A DNA stretch of 64,000 nt from Streptomyces sp. NBC_00690 (GTDB lineage: Bacteria > Actinomycetota > Actinomycetes > Streptomycetales > Streptomycetaceae). A program made the translations under genes and the position numbers. Below are positions 17,151 through 26,567 of this stretch, one piece after another. Within the stretch, counting starts at the first letter, position 1. Each line of letters opens with the position of its first letter. The notes beneath the pieces are model-generated. The model saw only the letters and a program-made list of their open reading frames with translations. It made no database searches and was not told where the DNA came from. The stretch lies in assembly GCF_036226685.1 (NCBI RefSeq), contig NZ_CP109009.1:2542001-2606000 (forward strand). Direction: 5' to 3'.

Positions 17151-18086
17151 CTACCGGTAGTCGGCCGTGTCCGGGGAGCCTCCGGCGCGCTCAGCGAGGA
17201 TGTAGCTCCAGACGTCCGGCCTGCTGCCGTCGGCGTCCGTGAGGTCGTACTCCTTGGCCAGTTGTCCGCTGTCGAGGGACTGTCCGTTCCACCGGGCGCG
17301 CTCGGGGTCAGCGGCGAGCGCGGCGACTCCACGGCCCAGATAGAGGGGCGATTCCGAGAGCGACCAGTGCGGCTGGGCCTCGGTGCCCTCGCGCCAGTTC
17401 TCCTCGGTGAGGCCGAAGGTGTCGAGCATCTCCTCGGAGCGGATGAACCCCGGGGTGACCGCGACCGCCGTGCCACCGACCGCCTTCAACTCCTCGCCCA
17501 GGACGAAGGCCATGCGGATGGGCGTGTTCTTGGCCAGGTCGTAGTAGAAGTTCTCGCGGAAGCCCTCGTTGGTCCGGGCGGTGCCGTCGGTGACCTCGAT
17601 GACGAGCCCGCCCGGCCTGCGGACCAGCAGGGGCAGTGCCACGCTGCTGGTGATGATGTGACTGCGGACCCCCAGATCGATCATCCGTAGTCCACGGTCG
17701 AGGTCGATGTCCCACATCCGGGTGTCGAAGTCGAGCAGCGCGTTGCCGCCCCAGATGTCGTTGACGAGGATGTCGAGCCGGCCCTGCTCGCGTTCGATCC
17801 GGGTGACGAGGTCCCTGACCTGTTCCACCTGGAGGTGGTCGGTGGGCACCGCGATTCCCGTGCCGCCCGCGGCGTCCACCAGTTCGGCCGTCTCCTCGAT
17901 GGTCTCCGTCGGTCGGCCCATCTCGCTGACCCGTTCGCGGGTCGTGCGTCCAGTGACGTAGACGGTCGCGCCCTGCTGTCCGAGTTGCACGGCGATGGCC
18001 CGGCCGGCGCCCCGAGTAGCCCCGGCGACCAGAGCGATCCGCCCGGTGAGCGGGGGTGCGTCCGCTGCTGTGTTCTTCGTCGTCAT
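17151..18086 (-). CDS. SDR-family NAD(P)-dependent oxidoreductase
   Basis: The 311-residue protein has an N-terminal nucleotide motif (ALVAGATRGAGRAIA), ILVNDIWGG in place of the usual NNAG strand, and YDLAK as the catalytic Tyr-xxx-Lys. These are classical SDR features. The substrate cannot be read from sequence. The frame is open much further upstream, but the ATG at 18086 (MTTKNTAADAPPLTGRIALV) is the natural start. It faces the WYL gene across a shared terminator. Confidence 0.88.
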   Translation of the reverse strand: MTTKNTAADAPPLTGRIALVAGATRGAGRAIAVQLGQQGATVYVTGRTTRERVSEMGRPTETIEETAELVDAAGGTGIAVPTDHLQVEQVRDLVTRIEREQGRLDILVNDIWGGNALLDFDTRMWDIDLDRGLRMIDLGVRSHIITSSVALPLLVRRPGGLVIEVTDGTARTNEGFRENFYYDLAKNTPIRMAFVLGEELKAVGGTAVAVTPGFIRSEEMLDTFGLTEENWREGTEAQPHWSLSESPLYLGRGVAALAADPERARWNGQSLDSGQLAKEYDLTDADGSRPDVWSYILAERAGGSPDTADYR

Positions 18087-18245
18087 GGGAACGACCGTCG
18101 CACGGATACCGGACATCTTCTGTCGGGGATTGCGCTCCCGCGGGGAACGAGGAGTGAATCTCCTTCGAAAGAACCCTTCGAAATCCTCATCACTTCGGTG
18201 GCTCGGCGTGCGCCGCCCCCCGCCAACCACGATGCTGGACCCGTG

Positions 18246-18767
18246 ATGGACGAGACGGAGTTCTGGGAGATCGTCGACAGCACCCGCGAGGCCGCCGAAG
18301 GCGACCCCGAAGACCATGCCGACCTGCTGGTGGAACGGCTGATGCAGCTCGACCCCGACTCCGTGCTGGACTTCGCCCGCCACTTCGAGGCCCGCTACAA
18401 CCGGGCGTACACCTGGGAGCTGTGGGGAGCCGCCGCCTTGCTGCTGGGCGGGGCCAGCGACGATGCCTTCGACTACTTCCGCTGCTGGCTGATCGGCCAG
18501 GGCAGGGAGGTCTTCGAAGGCGCGGTGCACGAGCCGGACGAGCTGGCCGAACTCCTCGAAGACTTCGACGACGACATCGACGGGGACGGCGAGGAACTGG
18601 GGTACGCGGCGGACGAGGCATATGAGCAGCTGACCGGCGTCGTCGCACCGGACCTGGGGATTCCGCCCCAGCCAGCGGAACCGCTGGGGTCGGCGTTCAA
18701 CCTCGACGACGATGCCGGGCTGGCCCGCCGCTTCCCCCGGTTGTGGGAGCGGTTCGGCACGGACTGA
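18246..18767 (+). CDS. DUF4240-type protein (173 aa)
   Basis: The acidic soluble protein begins MDETEFWEIVDSTREAAEGD, contains FARHFEARYNRAYTWELWGAA and FDYFRCWLIGQGREVFEGA, and ends RFPRLWERFG. This is the pattern of the DUF4240 family, of unknown function, often near molecular-conflict or regulatory genes. The ATG at 18246 is the likely start; a GTG lies one codon earlier. It is convergent with the GNAT gene at 18802, and no ligand or partner is evident. Confidence 0.82.
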   Translation: MDETEFWEIVDSTREAAEGDPEDHADLLVERLMQLDPDSVLDFARHFEARYNRAYTWELWGAAALLLGGASDDAFDYFRCWLIGQGREVFEGAVHEPDELAELLEDFDDDIDGDGEELGYAADEAYEQLTGVVAPDLGIPPQPAEPLGSAFNLDDDAGLARRFPRLWERFGTD

Positions 18768-18801
18768 GTCGGCTGGGGCGGGCCGCCCGTGATCAGTACG
18801 G

Positions 18802-19368
18802 CTAGGCGGTGTCCGAACGCAGGGTGCGGCCCATGAACACGTCGTCGACGTACCGGCCGCCGAGGAAGAACTCCTCAGGCAGCACTCCCTCCACCGTGAA
18901 GCCCTCGGACTCATAGAGCGCGCGGGCGGGCGTGTTGTGTCCCAGCACCCGCAGCGTGATCCGCACGGCTCCCTGCTCCCTCGCTTGGCGACAAGCCGCC
19001 CGCAACAGCGCCCGGGCCACTCCGCGGCCCCGTGCCTTCGGAGAGACGGCGAGCCCCTGTATCTGGCGCACGTGCTGATTGGCGGCGAGAGAGGTCGGCG
19101 GCACAAGCCGGAGGTAGCCGATGACCGGACCGCCCGCGCCACCCGCCGACGGCGGCACTCCCATCTCCCCGTCGTGCTCGTCCTTCGGTGTCGCCACCTC
19201 TTCCGCGACGAGGTAGTCCTGCGGACGGTGGTTGGAGTCGAAGAAGGAGTCGTACGGAGGCAGGGGCCGCGGGGTCACGGCGTGCAGGGTCGACCAGGTC
19301 TCCACGTCGAGAGCGGTGAGGGAGGCGTCATCGGCGAGCAGGGCGGGGCGTATGTGCGACTCGGGCAT
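18802..19368 (-). CDS. GNAT-family N-acetyltransferase
   Basis: The 188-residue protein has the acetyl-CoA motif A (IQGLAVSPKARGRGVARALL) followed by ITLRVLGHNTPARALYESEGF, the usual GNAT beta4-alpha3 and beta5-alpha4 elements. Substrate unknown. A short hydrophilic insert (about residues 61-78, KDEHDGEMGVPPSAGG) separates the first helices from the core. Start at 19368, in frame and without an upstream alternative. Confidence 0.85.
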   Translation of the reverse strand: MPESHIRPALLADDASLTALDVETWSTLHAVTPRPLPPYDSFFDSNHRPQDYLVAEEVATPKDEHDGEMGVPPSAGGAGGPVIGYLRLVPPTSLAANQHVRQIQGLAVSPKARGRGVARALLRAACRQAREQGAVRITLRVLGHNTPARALYESEGFTVEGVLPEEFFLGGRYVDDVFMGRTLRSDTA

Positions 19369-19412
19369 GACGGCAACTGTGTCATGAAGGGTTCGGAGGG
19401 CAGGATGGGCTC

Positions 19413-20303
19413 ATGCGTATCGCGGTCACCGGCTCTTCCGGACTCATCGGCGGCGCCCTGGTGCGCTCACTGCGCGCGGACGGGCACGAGGTGGTGCGTG
19501 TGGTGCGCCGCCCCTCCCGGTCCGGGAACGAGGTGGAGTGGCAGCCGAACCGTCAGTACGTCGACGTTGCGGGTCTGGTGGGGTGCGAGGCGGTGGTGAA
19601 CCTGGCGGGCGCGGGAATCGGCGACCACCGCTGGACCGACGCGTACCGCAAGGAGATCAGGGACAGCCGGGTGCTGGGCACGGCGGCGCTGGCGGAGGCC
19701 GTGGCCTCCCTGGACACGCCGCCGCGGGTGCTGCTCAACGGCAGCGCGGTCGGCTACTACGGCGACACCGGCGACCGGGCGGTGGACGAGAACGCTCCGC
19801 CGGGCGACGGATTCCTGCCCGAGGTGTGCGTGGAGTGGGAGGAGGCCGCGGCCCCGGCCCAGGAGGCGGGGGTGCGGACCGCGTTCGCCCGCACCGGGCT
19901 GGTGGTCGCTCGCGAAGGCGGCGCCTGGGCGCGGATGTTCCCGCTGTTCAAGGCCGGACTCGGTGGCAGGCTGGGCGACGGCCGCCAGTACTGGAGCTTC
20001 ATCTCCCTGCACGACGAAGTGGCCGCGCTGCGCCACATCCTGGACACGGACGCACTGTCCGGTCCGGTGAACTGCACAGCCCCGGATCCGCTGACCAATC
20101 GCGAGATCACCGCGGCCATGGGGCGCGTACTGCACCGACCGACCCTGTTCGCGGTGCCCGCGGTGGCGCTGAAGGTGGTGCTCGGGGACATGGCGGGCGA
20201 TGTGCTCGGCAGTCAGCGTGCCGTGCCGGCGAAGTTGTTGGACTCGGGGTTCTCCTTCGCGTTCCCGGGGATCGACGCGGCCATCGGGGCAGCGCTGCGC
20301 TAG
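19413..20303 (+). CDS. TIGR01777-family epimerase-like protein (YfcH/SDR39U1)
   Basis: The 296-residue protein has an extended-SDR N-terminus (IAVTGSSGLIGGALV), then VVNLAGAGIGDHRW, LLNGSAVGYYGDTGDR with the YYG signature of this subgroup, and a C-terminal DUF1731-like end (LLDSGFSFAFPGID). These are NAD(P)-binding epimerase-like proteins conserved from bacteria to humans without a firmly known reaction. ATG at 19413. It is convergent with the XRE-ATPase gene; no terminator is obvious between them. Confidence 0.88.
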   Translation: MRIAVTGSSGLIGGALVRSLRADGHEVVRVVRRPSRSGNEVEWQPNRQYVDVAGLVGCEAVVNLAGAGIGDHRWTDAYRKEIRDSRVLGTAALAEAVASLDTPPRVLLNGSAVGYYGDTGDRAVDENAPPGDGFLPEVCVEWEEAAAPAQEAGVRTAFARTGLVVAREGGAWARMFPLFKAGLGGRLGDGRQYWSFISLHDEVAALRHILDTDALSGPVNCTAPDPLTNREITAAMGRVLHRPTLFAVPAVALKVVLGDMAGDVLGSQRAVPAKLLDSGFSFAFPGIDAAIGAALR

Positions 20304-20368
20304 GGCATGCCATCCCGGCGAGTCGTGCCATCGCAGTGTCCGTCGGTCGGCTCGGTGTGTCCCGGCCT

Positions 20369-21985
20369 CTAGAGACCCTCCCTCGGCTTCTGTCGGGTTC
20401 GCCGGCCCTGACCGTGGGGTCCCGGCACGAAGGGCGGGGCGGTCATAAACCCCTCACGGCCCTCCAGTGCATGACCCGGCAGCATGACCAGCGCGATCGT
20501 TCCGCCGGAATCGCCGGGACGCAGTTGGACCCGGGTGCCGTGGCGCACGGAGAGCCGGCCCACCACCAGGAGGCCGAGGCGGCGGGAGACCGAGACGTCC
20601 ACCGTCGGTGGCGAGGCCAGCCGGTCGTTGATCTCGCCGAGGTCCCCGGGCGACAGCCCCACGCCCTTGTCCTGGATCTGGACCAGGAGCCGTCCGTCGG
20701 GAAGATCGTGGCCCGTGACCTTGACCCGGTACTGCGGGGAGGAGAACGAGGTGGCGTTCTCCAGTAGTTCACCGAAGAGGTGTACGAGGTCGTTGACGGC
20801 CCGGCCCGTGACCTCTGCCACCGGCACCGATTCCAGTTCGATGCGCTCGTACTCCTCGATCGCGGACGCCGCGTCCTTGAGCACATCCACCAGGGGCACC
20901 GGCCCGACCATCTCGCGGCCTGCTTCCGCACCTGCGAGGACAAGGAGGTTCTCCCCGTTGCGGCGTATCCGGGTCGCCAGGTGGTCCAACGTGAACAGTG
21001 ACGACAACTGGTCCGGATCGACTTCCCTCGACTCCAGCGTGGAGATCAGCGAGAGCTGGCGTTTGATCAGCAGCTGATTGCGGCGGGAGAGATTGACGAA
21101 CAGGTCGTTCATGAGTTCCCGCGCATCGGGTGGATCAGGCTCGCTCACTGCGGGCTCCACCGGGGCCGGCCGCCCTCGCCCCCCGGCTCGACGCTCCTCC
21201 TGCGGGCCGCCTCCCGGCTTCGGCCTGGACCGACGCCACCAGCCGCGCGCCGGTCCAGGATCCGAGGAGGTTCGATTCGTCCGTACCGCTTGTACCGCTG
21301 TCCAGTGCCGCTCCAACTCCGCCTCCAGTTCCAGTTCGGCCTTCCGTAACGCGAACTCCGTTCGAACCCGCGCGTCTTCGATGAGCTGCTGTGTCTTCAG
21401 TGCGTGCGCCAACTCCTCCAGATGGAGCTGGACGAGTGCGCCGAGCCGGTCCCGTTCGGCGGCGGCCTCTTCGAGTTCCTTGTGTACGGCCCCGATCTCG
21501 GTGGCCCGGTCGGCGTGCTCCCTCAGTGCCCGCAGGCTTGTCTCGGCCGCGCCCCGCAGCTTCTTCTCGGCCTGGAGCTCGGTGCGCAGTTCCCATACGG
21601 TCCGCTCGGCTTCCGTCGCCCTGCCCTCGGCCTCCTTGAGCGCGTCCTGAAGTACGTACACCTGGTGCCGCCGCGGTTCCCGTACCGCGCAGGCCGCGTA
21701 GTACTGCTCCCGGACGGAACAGACGACCTCCGGCCGCAGTGCCCGGCCGGTCTTGCTCTCCACCGCCGCGTCCAGGCGGGCCAGGAAGGCGATCTCGGGG
21801 AGCCGCTCACCGTTCAGATAGCGGGACAGCGTCGCCGGTGTCACGCCCAGGTGCTGCTCCAGCTCGACCAGCGTCATGTTCAGGATCGTGTAGAACTCGC
21901 GCAGTCTGATCGCCCAGGCGGCGATCTCCGGTTTGAGCTCCGGGTCCAGCTTCTTGAGCGGCCGTCCTCGGCGTGCTTCTTGCAT
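20369..21985 (-). CDS. XRE helix-turn-helix protein fused to a histidine-kinase-like ATPase
   Basis: About 538 residues. An N-terminal XRE HTH (LREFYTILNMTLVELEQHLG, ATLSRYLNG) is followed by a long charged coiled coil (roughly 110-260), a basic low-complexity hinge, and a C-terminal HATPase module: N box HLFGELLENATSFSSP, G1 QIQDKGVGLSPGD, G2 RRLGLLVVGRLSVRHG. The DHp-like helix reads NLSRRNQLLIKRQL and shows no phosphorylatable His in the usual place, as in Streptomyces conservon-type kinases. It has no sensor or membrane segment. The ATG at 21985 is preferred; a TTG at 22069 would add 28 residues without a ribosome site. No cvnB-D genes follow. A small membrane protein is divergent from it. 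Confidence 0.82.
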   Translation of the reverse strand: MQEARRGRPLKKLDPELKPEIAAWAIRLREFYTILNMTLVELEQHLGVTPATLSRYLNGERLPEIAFLARLDAAVESKTGRALRPEVVCSVREQYYAACAVREPRRHQVYVLQDALKEAEGRATEAERTVWELRTELQAEKKLRGAAETSLRALREHADRATEIGAVHKELEEAAAERDRLGALVQLHLEELAHALKTQQLIEDARVRTEFALRKAELELEAELERHWTAVQAVRTNRTSSDPGPARGWWRRSRPKPGGGPQEERRAGGRGRPAPVEPAVSEPDPPDARELMNDLFVNLSRRNQLLIKRQLSLISTLESREVDPDQLSSLFTLDHLATRIRRNGENLLVLAGAEAGREMVGPVPLVDVLKDAASAIEEYERIELESVPVAEVTGRAVNDLVHLFGELLENATSFSSPQYRVKVTGHDLPDGRLLVQIQDKGVGLSPGDLGEINDRLASPPTVDVSVSRRLGLLVVGRLSVRHGTRVQLRPGDSGGTIALVMLPGHALEGREGFMTAPPFVPGPHGQGRRTRQKPREGL

Positions 21986-22132
21986 CCCCCGCAACAACTC
22001 CCCTTCCAGCGCTGCCAGTCGACCAATCTTCCCGGACGACGGGAAGATCTTTTGTTGCTTCTGGCGCAAGATTGACGGCCCCGCGAACGTCGAGGTGCGA
22101 GAGGGACAGGACGAAGCACGACGGAAGGGGAA

Positions 22133-22276
22133 GTGGATCAGGTGGGGATGGTGAAGGCGATCGTCGAACTGATCGCCGCAGTAATCCAGTTCGCGGCGGC
22201 AGCTCTAGGAGCGGGGCTGGTGTGGCGGGCGGTGCGCCTTCGGCGGAACGGGGACGCGTCGTCGGACGGCTCCTGA
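22133..22276 (+). CDS. Small single-span membrane protein (47 aa)
   Basis: GTG at 22133 opens a 48-codon frame ending TGA: VDQVGMVKAIVELIAAVIQF, an alanine-rich hydrophobic stretch, then VWRAVRLRRNGDASSDGS. It has one predicted transmembrane helix (about residues 7-31) followed by an Arg-rich inner end. A start at the ATG at 22148 is also possible. GGAAGGGG lies directly before the GTG, and AGGTGGGG lies directly before the ATG. It is divergent from the XRE-ATPase gene, so the two may share a promoter region. Confidence 0.5.
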   Translation: MDQVGMVKAIVELIAAVIQFAAAALGAGLVWRAVRLRRNGDASSDGS

Positions 22277-22472
22277 GGCCGGGCGGCGTCGGGCCAGGGC
22301 GGTTTGGACTGGCCCCGCGCCGGGCGCGTGCGCCCCCTGCGCTCCGGTGCCCCGCTACACGCGCGCACCAACGGCCGGGGGCCCTGCCTACTCTCGTACT
22401 GAACTCGGGTATTCCAGGGGCCTGGCGGGGGCGAGATCCTCCCGTCGGCCGTGCGACCTCGGGGAGGGGCAC

Positions 22473-23792
22473 GTGCTCATCAGCACCGCTCACCACAAGG
22501 ACCATGCGGACGTCATCGTCGTCGGAGCCGGGGTCGCTGGACTCTCGGCCGCCCACCGGCTGATCAGCGCAGGACTCAGTGTCAGTGTGCTCGAAGCCGC
22601 TCCGCGGCCGGGTGGGCGCATGGCCACGGAGGAGGTCGACGGCTTCCGCCTCGACCGGATCGGACAGTTGCTCAGCACCTCGTACCCGGGCCTGTCGGAC
22701 CAGAACGGCACCACGGACGTCGAGCTGCGGTCCTTCGCTCCCGGTGTGCTGGTCCATGCCGGGGGACGGCTGCACCGCATGGGCGAGACCGTCCGCAGAC
22801 CAGGTCAACCGGGGAGCGCACGGGGCGCACTGACCGTGGCGAGAGCCCTTGCAAGCGCTCCCAGGCCCTTGGACGAAGCCCGGCTGGCCGCCTGGCTCAC
22901 CAGACTCGCCGGCACCTCGACCGCGCGGCTCGCGGCCCGGCCTGAGCGGACCGCGCTCGCCTCGTCGTCGAGCCGGGGGCTACCGGCCCGTACCCTCGAT
23001 GGATTTCTCCGGCCCCTGTTGTCGGCGTTGCTCTGCGATCCGGAGCTGACCACGTCGAGCCGCAGCGCCGATCTGGTGCTGCGGGACTTCGCCCGCGGCC
23101 GGCTCGCCGTCCCCGCGGGCGGTGCGGCAACCCTGCCGGAACACCTCGCGGCGACACTGCCCCCCGGCACCCTCCTGACGGGCGTACAGGTCAAGGAGGC
23201 ATCCATCAACCGGGTCAGCACCGAGGAGTACGGCGAACTCACCTGCCGCGCCCTCGTCGTGGCCACCGGTGCGCAGGAGGCCGCCAGACTGCTGCCGGGG
23301 CTGCGGGTGCCCCCGTTCCACCAGGTGACCGTGGTGCACCACACAGCGCCCTCGGCACCACCGACGGGGGCTTCGCTGGTCCTCGACTCGGAACGGATCG
23401 GTCCGGTCGCACACACCGCGGTGATGAGCGAGGTCGACCCTTCCCGGGCCCCCGAGGGGCGGGTACTGATCACCTCCACCGTGCTGGGGCCGCCCCCGCC
23501 GCAGTTGGAGCAGTCCGTGCGGGGACAGCTGACCCGGCTCTACGGCATCCCCACGGACGACTGGGAGGTGCTCGCCGTGCACCACAGTCCGCAGGCGGTG
23601 CCGGCGATGCCCCCACCGCACGACCTCCATCGGCCGGTACGGGTGCTGGCGGGGCTCTACGTCTGCGGCGACCACCGCACCACCAGCACGGTCTGGGGGG
23701 CGATGTACTCGGCCCGAAGGGTGACGGACGCGATCCTCCAGGACTTCGCCGTGCGCCGTCCTGGATTGCCGCCGCTGCCCGCCGCCGCCTGA
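22473..23792 (+). CDS. FAD-dependent oxidoreductase (amine oxidase / protoporphyrinogen oxidase-like)
   Basis: The 439-residue protein begins with an FAD-binding Rossmann motif (VIVVGAGVAGLSAAH, then VLEAAPRPGGRM) and carries a C-terminal GDHRTTSTVWGAMYSARRVTD segment that closes the FAD site in this superfamily. Relatives act on amines, phytoene-like lipids or porphyrinogens. The substrate is not evident. GTG at 22473 was chosen for the GGGGAGGGG 3-11 bases upstream. It stands alone between the XRE-ATPase region and the NsdA-like gene. Confidence 0.85.
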   Translation: MLISTAHHKDHADVIVVGAGVAGLSAAHRLISAGLSVSVLEAAPRPGGRMATEEVDGFRLDRIGQLLSTSYPGLSDQNGTTDVELRSFAPGVLVHAGGRLHRMGETVRRPGQPGSARGALTVARALASAPRPLDEARLAAWLTRLAGTSTARLAARPERTALASSSSRGLPARTLDGFLRPLLSALLCDPELTTSSRSADLVLRDFARGRLAVPAGGAATLPEHLAATLPPGTLLTGVQVKEASINRVSTEEYGELTCRALVVATGAQEAARLLPGLRVPPFHQVTVVHHTAPSAPPTGASLVLDSERIGPVAHTAVMSEVDPSRAPEGRVLITSTVLGPPPPQLEQSVRGQLTRLYGIPTDDWEVLAVHHSPQAVPAMPPPHDLHRPVRVLAGLYVCGDHRTTSTVWGAMYSARRVTDAILQDFAVRRPGLPPLPAAA

Positions 23793-23932
23793 GGGCGAAA
23801 CCTGCCGGTTCGGTAGTGCCCGCCGTGGCCGTGTGGATCACGGCGGCGACACCGCGGCCTTGTGGATCACGTCCGGTGCCGACGGTCCGCACATCGGACC
23901 GTCGGCACCGGACGGTCCGCACCGCGGGTCCC

Positions 23933-25387
23933 TCACCCGTAGGCGGCGACCCGGTCGCGGTAGTTCCGCACGGCTGCGGCATCCCGGTAGGGCTCCAACC
24001 GCCGCTCGAAGTCCCGCACGTACTCCGTGGCCCGCGCGGACCTCATCTCCGACGCCTGCTGGGCCGCCTCCGCGCCCAGCGCACAGGCTTGGTCCAGCTC
24101 TCCGAGCCCCAACCTGGCGGAGGCCAGCACCACCCGGCAGAACAGCCTGCTGCGGGCCAGACCGGCCGGACGCAGTTGGAGGGAGCGCTCCGCGTGCTGC
24201 ACGGCCTGCCGGTACTGCTGGAGGTCGCGGTGGCAGTGTCCGAACTCGTCGGCCAACTGCGCCTCGTCGAAGAACCGCGCCCAGTGCGGCACCTCGTCCC
24301 CCGAGCGCGCCGCTTCCAACGCCCTCTCGGCCCGGACGAGCGAGGCGGCACAGGCCCGTCCGTCGCCGAGCACACCGTGACCACGTGCCTCGACGGCGTG
24401 CAGGAGTGCCTGGACCGCCGGTGGCGCCGAGTGACCCACCCCCTGTTGGGCGACCCTGGTCAGCTGAACCGCCTCACGGCCATGACCCAGATAGATCGCC
24501 TGCCGACTCATGGCGACCAGCACATAGGCGCCGTACGCCCGGTCCCCCGCCGCCTGGGCGAGACGCAGGGCTTGGACGAAGTACCGCTGGGCGAGGCCGT
24601 GGGCGGCGATGTCGTACGACGTCCAGCCGGCGAGCCGGGTGAGGTCGGCGACGGCGCCGAAGAGCCTGCGCCCGGTCGCCTCGCCGTAGCTGCCGCGGAG
24701 CATCGGCTCGGCCTCGTGCTCCAGATAGCGGACGAGGGCCTGTCTGGCGTGCCCGCCTCCGTAGGCGTGGTCGAGGGTGCGGAACAACTCCCCCACCGAG
24801 CGCAGGGCCGCGATGTCGCCGCTGGAGACCCGCTGCCCCGGTCCCCGATCGGTGCGGTCGAAGGCCCGCTGACGGGGCAGGACGCCCGGGCCCGCCTGAT
24901 GGGGGACCCGTACGCCGATGGGGCCGCTCTCGGAGCGACCGACCCGCTCGTCCGGTCGACCGATGAGCCAATCCCGGCTCGGCACCACGAGCCCGGCGGG
25001 GGTGAATGCGATCTTGCGCAGTTCCCCGTGACTGCCCGAGTCCTTGCGCCACAGTCCGCTGACGATGTCGACGGCTTCCTCGGGGGTGGCCGCGAACTCC
25101 AGTCCGGCGTAGACGGGGGCACAGGCGTCGAGCCCGAGGTCTTGCGCGGAAAGGCGTCGACCGAGTCGCCGGGTGAAGACTTCGGCGATGAGGGCGGGCG
25201 TGGTGCCGCGTGGCTGCTGGCCACGGAGCCAGCGAGTGACGGACGTCTTGTCGTAGCGGAGGTCGAGGCCGTGCTCAAGACCTAACTGATCCACTCGGCG
25301 GGCGAGTCCCGCATTGGAGAATCCGGCTTCTGCGATGAGTGCGGCAAGCTGGCGGTTGGGGATGCGCTGCGAGGGTCGTTCCGTCAT
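23933..25387 (-). CDS. NsdA-like HTH/TPR regulator
   Basis: The 484-residue protein starts with a helical DNA-binding-like region ([31 protein letters not shown]), followed by TPR-like helical repeats: [59 protein letters not shown]. This plan and these phrases match NsdA of S. coelicolor, a negative regulator of sporulation and antibiotic production, as I remember it. It is a paralogue rather than NsdA itself. ATG at 25387. It is divergent from lipB with 249 bases between. Confidence 0.8.
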   Translation of the reverse strand: MTERPSQRIPNRQLAALIAEAGFSNAGLARRVDQLGLEHGLDLRYDKTSVTRWLRGQQPRGTTPALIAEVFTRRLGRRLSAQDLGLDACAPVYAGLEFAATPEEAVDIVSGLWRKDSGSHGELRKIAFTPAGLVVPSRDWLIGRPDERVGRSESGPIGVRVPHQAGPGVLPRQRAFDRTDRGPGQRVSSGDIAALRSVGELFRTLDHAYGGGHARQALVRYLEHEAEPMLRGSYGEATGRRLFGAVADLTRLAGWTSYDIAAHGLAQRYFVQALRLAQAAGDRAYGAYVLVAMSRQAIYLGHGREAVQLTRVAQQGVGHSAPPAVQALLHAVEARGHGVLGDGRACAASLVRAERALEAARSGDEVPHWARFFDEAQLADEFGHCHRDLQQYRQAVQHAERSLQLRPAGLARSRLFCRVVLASARLGLGELDQACALGAEAAQQASEMRSARATEYVRDFERRLEPYRDAAAVRNYRDRVAAYG

Positions 25388-25636
25388 CAGCTGTGCGGTC
25401 TCCTGCCTTCCGGGCCGGTCCAGCCCTCATGGAACGGCGTGAATGTAGCGGCCCTTACCGCGAGTACCGCCGCCTTCGCCCCAAATTCATCCGATCGTGT
25501 GAGGATTCAAGGTGACGCTGACGGTCGTACCGCCCCGATAGGGCTCCCAGGGGCCGCCGTACAGTGGCTGGGGCGTAGGGAGTGCAGGTATGCGCCAGAT
25601 GTGGTTCAAGGGAAAGTCCAAGGGAAAGGCAGTGCC

Positions 25637-26431
25637 GTGAGTGAGCTGCGGTTCGTCCGGCTGGGCTTTGGCGCCGAGGCGGTGGAGTACCAGGAGGCGT
25701 GGCAGAAGCAGCGCGAGGTGCACGCCCAACGCTTCGAGGACGAGATCCCGGACACCTGTCTGCTGCTGGAGCACCCCCCGGTCTACACCGCGGGGCGCCG
25801 CACGCTCGACAGCGAGCGCCCCTTGGACGGCACTCCGGTGATCGACGTCGACCGGGGCGGAAAGATCACCTGGCACGGGCCGGGGCAGCTGGTGGGCTAC
25901 CCCATCATGAAGCTGCCGCGACCGGTGGACGTCGTGGCCCATGTGCGTCGCCTTGAGGACGCGCTGATCCGCGCCTGCGCGGAGTTCGGTGTGCAGACGA
26001 GTCGCGTGGAGGGCCGCAGCGGTGTGTGGGTGCTGGGGGATCCCGTCGAGGACCGTCCGGCGATCGGCGGTCTGTCGCTCGACTTCGACCCACGGCTGCA
26101 CGACGACGAGTTCGACCCGCGCCTGAACGGCCCCGAGTACGCCCCGTCCAACGCGGGCCAGCGTCGTGAGGACCGCAAGCTGGCGGCCATCGGCATCCGC
26201 ATCGCCAAGGGTGTCTCCATGCACGGCTTCGCCCTCAATGTGAATCCGGACAACACCTGGTTCGACCGGATCGTGCCGTGCGGCATCCGGGACGCGGGCG
26301 TGGCTTCGCTCGCGACGGAACTCGGCCGGGACATCTCCGTCGCCGAAGTACTTCCGGTGGTGGAACGGCATCTGAGGGAGGTCCTGGAGACGGCCGAGCC
26401 GGCTCCGCGGACGGTCGGGAGTGAAGTCTGA
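25637..26431 (+). CDS. lipB: Octanoyl-[ACP]:protein octanoyltransferase
   Basis: LipB moves octanoate from acyl carrier protein to the lipoyl-domain lysine of E2 and GcvH. Lys181 (DRKLAAIG) and Cys215 (VPCGIRDAG) are 34 residues apart, exactly as Lys135 and Cys169 in E. coli. [10 protein letters not shown] and [17 protein letters not shown] are further signatures. A segment of roughly 40 residues rich in Asp, Arg and Pro is inserted between SGVWV and the lysine, longer than in E. coli. The GTG at 25637 matches homologues. lipA follows after 136 bases on the same strand. Confidence 0.95.
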   Translation: MSELRFVRLGFGAEAVEYQEAWQKQREVHAQRFEDEIPDTCLLLEHPPVYTAGRRTLDSERPLDGTPVIDVDRGGKITWHGPGQLVGYPIMKLPRPVDVVAHVRRLEDALIRACAEFGVQTSRVEGRSGVWVLGDPVEDRPAIGGLSLDFDPRLHDDEFDPRLNGPEYAPSNAGQRREDRKLAAIGIRIAKGVSMHGFALNVNPDNTWFDRIVPCGIRDAGVASLATELGRDISVAEVLPVVERHLREVLETAEPAPRTVGSEV

Positions 26432-26567
26432 ACACCGAGAATCCCAGCGGAAGGGGAATGGACCCTGCTAGCCCCGGGTTGGCTGGAAGTAGGGCCACAC
26501 AAATGACGGGCGTACCCTGGTGGGCGCCGCAGAATCACATGCCGCGATAGCAGAAAGGGGCGCCGAC

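Noticed and set aside
17151..19142. SDR gene extended to a 663-residue protein
   Set aside because: The extra upstream codons run through the DUF4240 and GNAT genes; the ATG at 18086 gives a complete normal SDR.
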